64,000 bases of DNA from Actinomycetota bacterium (lineage in GTDB: Bacteria; Actinomycetota; Thermoleophilia; Gaiellales; Gaiellaceae), in assembly GCA_003139545.1 (NCBI GenBank), contig PLJC01000008.1:86874-150873 (forward strand), in the 5' to 3' direction. Shown here one piece after another: positions 25,587-32,595 of this stretch (position 1 is its first letter; each line of letters opens with the position of its first letter). Under the pieces are notes generated by a model, which saw nothing but the letters and a program-made list of their open reading frames with translations, was not told the DNA's origin and ran no database searches. Both the position numbers and the translations under genes were made by a program.

Positions 25587-26513
25587 TTAGCTGGCCTCGT
25601 AGCTACGGATCAGTAGAGGCTTCGCTCGCTCAAGCTGTTCGACCGTCCTTATGCGGATCTCCAGCTCGCCTGTTCCGTAGTGGCCAACCCCTCTCATGTC
25701 GCGCGTAAATCCATCCTCGAGCGCGACGGATTCTGGGTCGACCTTCACGTAGACGAGCAAGGTCGCCGTTTGCGGATGCACCTCAACGCACGCGAAGCTC
25801 TTGAGTCGTCGGAACGCGAAGTAGAACTTCAATGACTTCTTTGATACGTCGTCACCAAGCGCGAGCAGAAACGCTTCGAGCGAATCGCAGAGATCTCGAA
25901 GCGGCTGTGGCGCCGACTCGTAGTACTCCCCGACCGTCTTGTAGGCCGTAGGAGCGCGTCCGCCGTCGACGGCTTTTGTCGAGGAAGAGCCGGACGACAA
26001 CACTGAGCCCGTAGTCGCGTTGACGAGCTCTAGAACGAGGAAACCCGTCTCATACCGGCGGTAGCGAAGTAGCTCGATGTTGCGATCAATCTGTTGAACG
26101 GCATGCTCGTCGTATTTAGTGAAATCGCCCGCGATGCAGACGAGGCGTGGCGCCGACCAGTCGACCTTCTGCTGAAGATCGGATCCTAGGACCTTCATAG
26201 CTAGAAGCGTGAAGTCTGCTCGGTGGTCGAGAAGCCAGTCGAGGTAGAAAAGGCCCTGGTTGATGACGTCCTCGTTGAGTGAGCGTTTGTACTCGATGAT
26301 GACTGGCGAGTTGTTCTCATCGATGCCAAGCGTGTCGATCCTGCCGCCGTGAGCCTTTCCCGTGGAATGCTCGCTTGCAAGCAGCCGCACGCCGATAAAC
26401 GTTTCGAGGTTGCTCTCGATGAGAGTCTGGAGCGACTTCTCGACGGTCGCCGGCTTCGCGACGAGCTCGATCGGGCGCCCAGCGCTTAACTGGAAGAGCT
26501 TGATGTCGCTCAC
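25587..26513 (-). CDS. PD-(D/E)XK-like / DUF5655 protein
   Basis: The 308-residue protein has an N-terminal NucS-like nuclease core: NLETFIGVRLLASEH, GGRIDTLGIDENNSPVIIEYKRS (shown in part; catalytic D, E and K of the PD-(D/E)XK pattern near residues 59-76), and VNQGLFYLDWL-like helix. The C-terminal half (SKKSLKFYFAFRRLKSFACVE to YVKVDP) matches DUF5655, often named a predicted transport protein but frequently found with nucleases. The start is GTG at 26511-26513. Last gene of the island. A role in DNA cleavage or defence is inferred. Confidence 0.75.
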   Translation of the reverse strand: MSDIKLFQLSAGRPIELVAKPATVEKSLQTLIESNLETFIGVRLLASEHSTGKAHGGRIDTLGIDENNSPVIIEYKRSLNEDVINQGLFYLDWLLDHRADFTLLAMKVLGSDLQQKVDWSAPRLVCIAGDFTKYDEHAVQQIDRNIELLRYRRYETGFLVLELVNATTGSVLSSGSSSTKAVDGGRAPTAYKTVGEYYESAPQPLRDLCDSLEAFLLALGDDVSKKSLKFYFAFRRLKSFACVEVHPQTATLLVYVKVDPESVALEDGFTRDMRGVGHYGTGELEIRIRTVEQLERAKPLLIRSYEAS

Positions 26514-26522
26514 GCCTCCACC

Positions 26523-27053
26523 CTATTCAGCGCTGCCGTGCGTCGACAGCTCGTACGCCATCAAAATCGCGTCCACCATCTCGCCCGCCCGCAAGTAGTG
26601 CCCTTTCCGGTAGCCCTCGCGCTCGAAGCCGAAGTTCTCGTACAGCTTGATCGCGGGCTCGTTCCACGGGAACACGTGCAGCTCGAGCTTGCTCACGCCT
26701 GACGGTCTCGCCCAACTGACCGCCGCTTCCAGCAGCGCCCGCCCCACGCCCTGCCGGCGCGCGTCTTGCGCGACCATCAGGCCGATGTCGGCGACATGGG
26801 CGCTCGCGGGATGCGCGTCGCGCGCGACTGAGAGCCGGCCGACGATTGCGCCGTCCTCCCGCTCCGCGACGAACACCGCCGCATGCGCGTAGCGGCGCAC
26901 CGCTTTCAGATACCTCCGCTCGTCGCCGACCGAGCGCCACTCGCCGTCGGCGGAGATGAGCCACGCTTCCGGCTCGCCGCTGACTTCTTCGGCTAGGCGC
27001 GTCAGCGCTTCTGCATCTGACGGTTCCGCACGACGGACGACGAAGTCGCTCAC
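26523..27053 (-). CDS. GNAT-family N-acetyltransferase
   Basis: The 176-residue protein has the GNAT acetyl-CoA site: VADIGLMVAQDARRQGVGRALL (Q/RxxGxG/A loop), with HVFPWNEPAIKLYENFGFE as motif B. The family acetylates amines of proteins, antibiotics or metabolites; the substrate here is unknown. The GTG at 27051-27053 overlaps the ggt stop in a GTGA, so it is coupled to the gamma-glutamyltransferase gene. Its first codons GTGAGCGAC, with a GGTGGNGGC run before, are the same as in the adjacent island gene at 26513. Confidence 0.88.
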   Translation of the reverse strand: MSDFVVRRAEPSDAEALTRLAEEVSGEPEAWLISADGEWRSVGDERRYLKAVRRYAHAAVFVAEREDGAIVGRLSVARDAHPASAHVADIGLMVAQDARRQGVGRALLEAAVSWARPSGVSKLELHVFPWNEPAIKLYENFGFEREGYRKGHYLRAGEMVDAILMAYELSTHGSAE

Positions 27054-28405
27054 GCCACCACCATGCCCGCACCGCCTCGGCGCGGGTCGCCCGCGGCCGC
27101 GAGCTCGCCCTCAGCGCGCACCTCGACTGCGCTGACGCCGCCGAAATACAGATTCCTCCGGCCGAAGCGCACGACGTTCTCGCGCTCGAGCTCGATTCCC
27201 GGCTCGACGTGGACGACGCCTCCGTCCAGATGGAGGCGCGGTGCATCGACTGCGTCTTCGACTCCCATGCCACGACCTATTACGTTCGCCACCACTTGCA
27301 GGATCGCGCCGCGCAGGCGCTCCGAGCCGGCCGAACCAATCACGAGCCGCGGGCGGCCGTCTTGCAGCACGACCGACGGCGCCATCATCGACGTGAGTCT
27401 TTCTCCGGGGCGCGCGCTTCCCTTCAGGTCCGCTTCTCCGAGCATGTTGTTCAGGTGAATCCCTGTCCCGGGAACGACGACGCCGCTCCCCGACCCGAGC
27501 GAGCACGACAGCGACGCCGCATCGCCGTGCGCGTCGACGACGGAGATGTGCGTCGTTCCGCCTGCAGAAGGGACGCGGGCCGCTTCCATTACCTCCATCG
27601 CGTGAACGATGTCGAAGTCGTCGCCAAGCGACTCGAGCCCGAGCGCGATCAATCTTCCTCCGCTCGACGGCGGCGGGTTCGACAGGAACTCGCAGCCGCG
27701 ATAGCGCACCGACACCGGCGCGCGTTCGATCACCGCGTACGACTCGAGGTCCTCGCGCGAGAGGCCCAGCAGATCGCCCTTGTACAGGACGCGCGCGCCG
27801 TCGGCCGCGATCCGGTCGATCGTGTCCGCGAGATCGGGCAGACGAAAACGCTCGCCCGCCTGCAGCACGCGTCCGCCGTAGAACGCGTCGCCCTCCGGCG
27901 AGTGGCGCAGCAGCGCGTCGAGGATCTTGTGCAGGTAGCCCTGCGCCGGCGTCAGCTCCACGCCCTCCCGCGCGAGCGCAGCCGCAGGCGCGGCGAGCTC
28001 GGCCCACGGCAGCGAGCCGAAGCGCGCGTGCGCCGCCTCCAGCCCCAACGCAGTCCCCGGCACGCCGACCGCCGCCGGTCCCGTGTGGAACACCTGCTGC
28101 GTGTCTCCGTCGAAGTCGACCGTGACCGCGAGCAGCTCCCCCTCCACCGGCGCCCGCGGCACCGCCACGAACGCGTCGAACACGACCGTCTCGCCCCCGC
28201 GATGGACGAGCATGAACCCGCCCCCGCCCGGCCCGGTGAGCATGCTCTCGGCCACCCAGGACGTGAAAGCGGCCGCCACACAGGCGTCGACCGCGTTCCC
28301 GCCCGCCTCCAGGACGGCCGCCCCGGCCGCCGCGGTGAGGGGATGCCCGGCTGCAATCGCGCCTCTCATCCCGAGAGCAAACCAACCCGGGGCTTCGGCG
28401 TCCAT
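27050..28405 (-). CDS. Gamma-glutamyltransferase (short form)
   Basis: It hydrolyses or transfers the gamma-glutamyl group of glutathione-like compounds. The 451-residue protein has the Ntn-hydrolase processing site GGTTHISVVD, where the second Thr becomes the nucleophile, SNPPPSSGG, and C-terminal GSAGSERLRGAI. It lacks a signal peptide and is about 100 residues shorter than the Escherichia coli enzyme, so it may act in the cytosol. The ATG is at 28403-28405. It overlaps the acetyltransferase gene downstream and is divergent from the membrane protein. Confidence 0.88.
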   Translation of the reverse strand: MDAEAPGWFALGMRGAIAAGHPLTAAAGAAVLEAGGNAVDACVAAAFTSWVAESMLTGPGGGGFMLVHRGGETVVFDAFVAVPRAPVEGELLAVTVDFDGDTQQVFHTGPAAVGVPGTALGLEAAHARFGSLPWAELAAPAAALAREGVELTPAQGYLHKILDALLRHSPEGDAFYGGRVLQAGERFRLPDLADTIDRIAADGARVLYKGDLLGLSREDLESYAVIERAPVSVRYRGCEFLSNPPPSSGGRLIALGLESLGDDFDIVHAMEVMEAARVPSAGGTTHISVVDAHGDAASLSCSLGSGSGVVVPGTGIHLNNMLGEADLKGSARPGERLTSMMAPSVVLQDGRPRLVIGSAGSERLRGAILQVVANVIGRGMGVEDAVDAPRLHLDGGVVHVEPGIELERENVVRFGRRNLYFGGVSAVEVRAEGELAAAGDPRRGGAGMVVA

Positions 28406-28450
28406 ACAGGTGAGGACAGTTGGGGTCGTTGGTCGCGCACGGACGGAGGG

Positions 28451-28489
28451 TCAGCAGGAGCAGCCTCGCCGCAGGGGCGCTCCTGCTGA
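28451..28489. repeat. Inverted repeat in the divergent intergenic region
   Basis: TCAGCAGGAGC (28451-28461) pairs perfectly with GCTCCTGCTGA (28479-28489) around a 17-nt loop. It sits between the divergent gamma-glutamyltransferase and membrane protein genes. No U-tract follows. It could be an operator or a stable leader hairpin. Confidence 0.5.
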
Positions 28490-28535
28490 GTGCGCTCGCC
28501 GGCTGGTCTCCCTGACCTAGGGATACTCTCCAGAC

Positions 28536-30143
28536 ATGGTCCGGCGCCATCCGCTCGTCAGCGAGGCGCTGCTTTGTGCAGCCGCCGCCGCGTCGATCGC
28601 GGCGCTCCTTGCGTGGCTCGGCCCGCCCGGCACCGACCTGGCCGCGCACGCATATCAGCGCACGCTCTTCCTCGAGCACGGCTTCACGCTCTGGAACAAC
28701 TTCTGGTACGCGGGGCGGTACAGCTTCATCACGTACAGCCTCATCTACTACCCCCTCGCCGCCTGGCTCGGGATCAAGCTGCTCGCGGTCGCGACGGTCG
28801 CCCTTGCGGCGCTCGCGTTCGCGGTCATCGTCTGGCGCGAATGGGGGCCGACGACACGCTGGTCGAGTCGCTCGTTCGCCGCAGTGTGGGCGGGCATCGT
28901 CCTCTCGGCCGCATTCCCGTTCGCGCTTGGATTCGCGCTCGCGCTCCTGGCGATCTGGGCATTACAGGCGAACGCGCGCTGGCGGTTCGCCGCCCTGGCA
29001 GTTCTGTCGCTGGCCGCGAGCCCGCTCGCGTTCCTCCTGCTCGCAATCGTCCTCGCCGGGATCGCGCTCGGCCGGCGCGTCTCGCTGCAGCGCGCGTGGG
29101 CTCCGGTCGCAGTCATCGCGATCGCCGGTCTCGGCGAGTTCGTGCTCTGGCGACTGTTCCCGGGCGGTGGGCGCTTCCCGTTCTACACCGCCGACGTCCT
29201 CGCCGGGTCCGCGTTCTGCGTGCTCGGGCTCGCGCTGACGTGGCGCGTCGAGCGGGCGCGCGTGCTCCGCTTCTTCTTTGCCGTCTACCTGGCCGCGATG
29301 ATCGGCTCCTACGTCGTTCCTTCCGAGCTCGGCGGGAACATCGAGCGGCTGCGCTTCATCGCCATCCCGCTGGCGGTGCTCGTCCTGACACTGCGGCACT
29401 GGCGGCCGCTGCCGGTCGCCATCGGCGTCGTCGCGCTCGCGGTCTCGTGGAACGTCTCGCCGCTCGCTGCGAGCTTCATCCACGGATCGGCGGATGTGAC
29501 CTCCAAGGCATCGACGTGGACCGGCGCGATCGCCTTCTTGCACGCGCACGCAGGACCGAACGTCCGGGTCGAGGCGGTCGACACCGCCGATCACTGGCCC
29601 GCGGTCTACCTCGCCGACGCGAACATCCCGCTCGCGCGCGGCTGGTTCCGGCAGGACGACTTCCCGCAGAACGAGGTGCTGTACAGCAAGCTCGGCGCGG
29701 GCGCGTACCTCAGCTGGCTGCACGGGCTCGGCGTCGGGTACGTCGTGCTCGCGCGGACGACGCCGGATTACAGCTCGATCGCGGAGGCGGCGCTCGTGCG
29801 AAGCGGCCGCGCCGGGCTCGCGCCCGTGTACAACGACGGGACGATCTCGATCTACCGCGTCCCGCACTTCCGGCCGATCGTCACCGGGCCTGACAAGCCG
29901 CGTGTCGACGCGATGACGCAGACGCGCATCATCGTCGGCGTGAAGCGTGCCGGGACGTACCGCATCGCCGTGCGCTGGTCGCCGTACTGGCGCACGTCGG
30001 ACGGATGCCTGAGCGAGGGCGCGGACGGGATGCTGCGCCTAACGACGCTGCACGCGCGCACCGCGAGCATCGGGTTCATCGTCAGCGCGGACAGCGCGCT
30101 CGACACGCTCGCCGGCCAGCGGCAGAGCTGCACGCTGCCTTAG
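28536..30143 (+). CDS. Polytopic membrane protein, GT-C-like
   Basis: The 535-residue protein has about 9-10 membrane segments in residues 10-310 and a large non-membrane C-terminal domain (residues 320-535). An early loop reads PGTDLAAHAYQRTLFLEHGF, and a D...H pair after the first membrane helix is the usual GT-C glycosyltransferase arrangement. The C-terminal half has a HAGPNVRVEAVD and AYLSWLHGLGVGYVVL segment like membrane proteins related to 6-pyruvoyl-tetrahydropterin synthase. Function is not established. The ATG follows GATACT by 8 nt. Its stop overlaps the vapC stop by 4 bp (TTAG). Confidence 0.72.
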   Translation: MVRRHPLVSEALLCAAAAASIAALLAWLGPPGTDLAAHAYQRTLFLEHGFTLWNNFWYAGRYSFITYSLIYYPLAAWLGIKLLAVATVALAALAFAVIVWREWGPTTRWSSRSFAAVWAGIVLSAAFPFALGFALALLAIWALQANARWRFAALAVLSLAASPLAFLLLAIVLAGIALGRRVSLQRAWAPVAVIAIAGLGEFVLWRLFPGGGRFPFYTADVLAGSAFCVLGLALTWRVERARVLRFFFAVYLAAMIGSYVVPSELGGNIERLRFIAIPLAVLVLTLRHWRPLPVAIGVVALAVSWNVSPLAASFIHGSADVTSKASTWTGAIAFLHAHAGPNVRVEAVDTADHWPAVYLADANIPLARGWFRQDDFPQNEVLYSKLGAGAYLSWLHGLGVGYVVLARTTPDYSSIAEAALVRSGRAGLAPVYNDGTISIYRVPHFRPIVTGPDKPRVDAMTQTRIIVGVKRAGTYRIAVRWSPYWRTSDGCLSEGADGMLRLTTLHARTASIGFIVSADSALDTLAGQRQSCTLP

Positions 30144-30547
30144 GAGAGAAGGACCGCGTTCGGCGTCGCTGCCGCAAGCCGGCGGTCGGCGGTGATGAGC
30201 GGGACGTCGAGCCTTTCGGCAAGAACGACGTAACAAGCGTCGTAGACGGTGAGGCTGCGAGAGAGTGCCGTCGCCCAGGCTGCCCGGACGAGCGACTCGA
30301 CCGGCCGCGCGTTGGCGTCGAGCGCATGCACAGCGTCAAGCGCGGCCCGCGCCCGATCAATCGAGAGGCCATGCCGATGGAGCCGGAGCAGCGCGTTCGC
30401 CACCTCGGCGTAGACGAGCGTCGGCCAGAAGACCTCAGTCTCAAGCCACTGTTGGGCGACCACGTCATCGTCGATGTGCGCGCGCACGACGGCGCTCGCG
30501 TCGACGACCGAGCTAGTAGCCGAACTCGGGCTTGTGGCCTCGGTCAC
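30140..30547 (-). CDS. vapC: PIN-domain ribonuclease toxin
   Basis: A VapC-like toxin that cleaves RNA. The 135-residue protein has the four acidic PIN positions: VVDASAVV (D), VYAEVANALL (E), LTVYDACYVVLAE (D) and LITADRRLA (D). The GTG at 30545-30547 is the only plausible start before VVDAS and lies 35 bp inside vapB, so antitoxin and toxin are coupled. The stop shares four bases with the convergent membrane-protein stop. Confidence 0.88.
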   Translation of the reverse strand: MTEATSPSSATSSVVDASAVVRAHIDDDVVAQQWLETEVFWPTLVYAEVANALLRLHRHGLSIDRARAALDAVHALDANARPVESLVRAAWATALSRSLTVYDACYVVLAERLDVPLITADRRLAAATPNAVLLS

Positions 30548-30773
30548 GGTCCTCGCGAATGATGTCCTCGGGCCAAGGCGGCCCGACGTATGGCGGATAC
30601 GTCTTCAGCTCGGCGAGCAGACGCTCGTACTCGGCCCGCCGCTCCTTGCGCTCGACCTCGCGCTCGAGGAATTCGAGGATCGCCGAGTTCAACGACTCAC
30701 CCGATTCCGCGGCCCACCTCTGGAGCTTCGCGTACAGGTCTTCCGGCACGTTGCGGACGTACAGCGTGGACAT
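30513..30773 (-). CDS. vapB: Antitoxin, ribbon-helix-helix type
   Basis: The 86-residue protein opens with MSTLYVRNVPEDLYAKLQRW, a FitA/VapB-like ribbon-helix-helix start, with SGESLNSAILEFLEREVERKE as the helices. The charged C-terminal half ends LKTYPPYVGPPWPEDIIRED and would wrap the toxin. The ATG at 30771-30773 has TAGCAT 7 nt upstream. It binds DNA and neutralises the PIN toxin encoded downstream, as usual for the family. Confidence 0.85.
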   Translation of the reverse strand: MSTLYVRNVPEDLYAKLQRWAAESGESLNSAILEFLEREVERKERRAEYERLLAELKTYPPYVGPPWPEDIIREDRDRGHKPEFGY

Positions 30774-30780
30774 GGCTTCA

Positions 30781-30786
30781 ATGCTA
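30781..30786 (-). promoter_or_regulatory. Minus-10 element of vapBC (leaderless)
   Basis: TAGCAT on the minus strand ends 7 nt before the vapB ATG at 30773. It is AT-rich (ATGCTAGCAC on the plus strand) and contains the palindrome GCTAGC, a possible antitoxin operator. Confidence 0.45.
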
Positions 30787-30802
30787 GCACTCTGCTTGCT
30801 CA

Positions 30803-31114
30803 CTAGTTGCGCATGGCCTTCCAGCGGGTGCGCGCCCGCTCGTCCTGCTGGCGCGCGAGGTGCATGACGATCGCGCGCGCCGTCTTGCTTCGGCCGCCCT
30901 TGGCCTCGAGGTCGGCGAGCGCCTCGACGTTGCCGAGCCTCCGCACCGCCTCGAGCGCGGGCTCGCGCAGACCCTCCTCCCAGATGAACGGGGTCATCTC
31001 GTACGTCCAGTGCCGCGCTTCCTTCGGATCGCCGAGGGAGCAGGAGACAAAGCTGAGGCAGGCCTGGCAGATGCCGATGCGGTCTACGTCGAGATCGAGG
31101 TGCGTGACGTCCAC
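30803..31114 (-). CDS. Small Cys-containing hypothetical protein
   Basis: I do not recognise the family. The 103-residue protein starts DVTHLDLDVDRIGICQACLS, with a CxxC near residue 20 and another Cys soon after. It continues as a soluble alpha-helical protein with ARHWTYEMTPFIWEEG and a C-terminal basic helix AIVMHLARQQDERARTRW. Only a GTG at 31112-31114 is available as start downstream of the MOSC gene. If translation began earlier, two more Cys (CC) could complete a zinc site. It lies last in the ftsZ-nitroreductase-cytochrome-MOSC run. Confidence 0.6.
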   Translation of the reverse strand: MDVTHLDLDVDRIGICQACLSFVSCSLGDPKEARHWTYEMTPFIWEEGLREPALEAVRRLGNVEALADLEAKGGRSKTARAIVMHLARQQDERARTRWKAMRN

Positions 31115-31158
31115 CTCTGCATCGCAACACGTGAAGTGTGACGAGTGTGTGCCGGCTT

Positions 31159-31575
31159 TTAGACGGAGATCGCGTCGCCGACGCGGATGACGCCGTCGCT
31201 CAGGATGTCCGCGTTGATGCCTGCGCGGTGGACGAGATCCTTGATGATCCCGGGCCTCGTCATCGACTCCAGGTGCTCGCACGGCTCGCACAGCTCGACG
31301 CCGTAGCACTCGACCTCTCCCACCTTGAACGTTTTGCCGACGAGGTCGTTCAGTTGCACGCCGCGCACGGTGATCTGCCGGCGCGCCTCGCCCACGGCGA
31401 GCCCGACGTCCTCGACCTGCTCCGCCTCGACGAGCGTCAGCGCCTGGCCGGGCTTTGCGCCGCCAGCGGCGAAGTGCCGGTCGCCCTCGAGGCCCTTGCC
31501 GGCGACCGCACGGACGGAGTCGACCGGCTCGAGCGGGCCGCCGTCCTCCGGGCCGATGTGGATGGCCTCGATCAC
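31159..31575 (-). CDS. MOSC domain protein
   Basis: A 138-residue single-domain MOSC protein, related to the C-terminal domain of molybdenum-cofactor sulfurase. Key parts are GLEGDRHFAAGG, the VEAEQVEDVG segment, GVQLNDLVGKTFKVGEV and the conserved cysteine region ELCEPCEHLE. Such proteins handle sulfur or metal-sulfur groups, and the substrate is unknown. The GTG start overlaps the cytochrome c stop by 4 bp (GTGA). Confidence 0.85.
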   Translation of the reverse strand: MIEAIHIGPEDGGPLEPVDSVRAVAGKGLEGDRHFAAGGAKPGQALTLVEAEQVEDVGLAVGEARRQITVRGVQLNDLVGKTFKVGEVECYGVELCEPCEHLESMTRPGIIKDLVHRAGINADILSDGVIRVGDAISV

Positions 31576-32105
31576 TTGCCGCCCACGATGAAGGAGACGA
31601 GCGTGTCGATCTTCGCCTTGCTCAGCGTCGTGGCGAAGGTCTGCGGCATGAGGCCCTTCGTGAAGCCTGGCGCGATGAACGCGTTCGGGCTCACGATCGA
31701 CTCGCGCACGAAGGCTGCGAGCGCCATGTTGTCCTTCTTCGCGTCGATGGCAGGAGCGGTATCGAGATCGGGGCCGATCTTCCCGGTCGCCCCGGCCGCT
31801 TTGAATGTGTGGCACGCGGCGCAGCCGGCGGAGGTGAAGATCGCTTTCCCGGCCGCGGTCGGCGCGGCGGCGGCGGTGGTCGTCGGGGCCGCCTTCGCAG
31901 TCGTCGTCGCCGCGGGCGTTGTCGTGGTCGCGGGAGCCGCGGCCGACACGGTCACCGTGCGCGTCCCGCCGCCCTGATGGCCGGTGTAGTGGCCCACCGC
32001 CCAGCCGACGACTCCGGCGGGGAAGAGCAGCAGGACGAAGAGCACCCACATGACCACCTCGCCGACGGCGACGATCGGCTTCGGCCGGTTCCGGGGAGGC
32101 GCCAC
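31572..32105 (-). CDS. Membrane-anchored monoheme cytochrome c
   Basis: A 177-residue electron carrier on the outer face of the membrane. One N-terminal membrane segment (VVMWVLFVLLLFPAGVVGWAV) is followed by a low-complexity Thr/Ala/Pro linker (residues ~50-85) and a cytochrome c domain. That domain has the heme-attachment motif CAACH and a distal Met in GFTKGLMPQTF. The GTG at 32103-32105 has TAGCGT 7 nt upstream. It is coupled to the MOSC gene downstream. Confidence 0.9.
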   Translation of the reverse strand: MAPPRNRPKPIVAVGEVVMWVLFVLLLFPAGVVGWAVGHYTGHQGGGTRTVTVSAAAPATTTTPAATTTAKAAPTTTAAAAPTAAGKAIFTSAGCAACHTFKAAGATGKIGPDLDTAPAIDAKKDNMALAAFVRESIVSPNAFIAPGFTKGLMPQTFATTLSKAKIDTLVSFIVGGK

Positions 32106-32112
32106 GGCCGAA

Positions 32113-32118
32113 ACGCTA
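32113..32118 (-). promoter_or_regulatory. Minus-10 element of the cytochrome c gene (leaderless)
   Basis: TAGCGT on the minus strand lies 7 nt before the GTG at 32105 and contains the stop codon of the nitroreductase gene. The cytochrome-MOSC pair can thus be transcribed separately from ftsZ. Confidence 0.45.
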
Positions 32119-32595
32119 TCGGATGACGAGGTCGTCGAGCGGCTTGCGCTTCGCGCTGGCGGACCAGTCCTCCGCGCTCCGCGACTCGACGTGCAGCTCG
32201 CGCTGCGGATAGCCGAAGGAGAGGATCATCTTCACGTCGCCGCCCACGAGCTCCGCCGCGCGCTCGGCGTCGCGGATCCCGTTCGGGCACGAGACGACGC
32301 CCAGGTCCCAAGCGGCGAGCATCATGTTCTGCGCACAGCGGCCGACGTCGAACGGGAACGCCTCGCCCATGATCGCGACGACGAGGCCCGCGGTCTGCAC
32401 GTTCTCGGGCGCGTACACCGCCTCCGCCAGCGCGGCCTTCTCGGCAACGACGACGAACTGCCAGTTCTGCGTGTTGCGCGAGCTCCCGGAGAGCCGTCCG
32501 GCGTCGAGAATCCGCAGCACGTCCTCCTCGGCGACCGGGCGATCGGCGTAGCGGCGCTCGTCGCGCTTGCTCGCGATCGCGAGGAACGCGTCCAC
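32116..32595 (-). CDS. Nitroreductase-family protein
   Basis: The 159-residue FMN-dependent nitroreductase-like protein has ASKRDERRYADRPV near the start (FMN phosphate contacts), GSSRNTQNWQFVVV, and FDVGRCAQNMMLAAWDLGVVSC, then the SFGYPQRE tail. It is shorter than most nitroreductases (~200 residues), losing part of the dimer-exchange region. Substrate unknown. The GTG at 32593-32595 overlaps the last base of the ftsZ stop (TAGTG). Confidence 0.85.
   Translation of the reverse strand: MDAFLAIASKRDERRYADRPVAEEDVLRILDAGRLSGSSRNTQNWQFVVVAEKAALAEAVYAPENVQTAGLVVAIMGEAFPFDVGRCAQNMMLAAWDLGVVSCPNGIRDAERAAELVGGDVKMILSFGYPQRELHVESRSAEDWSASAKRKPLDDLVIR

Noticed and set aside
20271..26513. BREX, DISARM or CBASS system
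   Set aside because: No BrxL/PglZ, no helicase or DrmA/B-like protein and no cyclase-effector pair are seen in the block.
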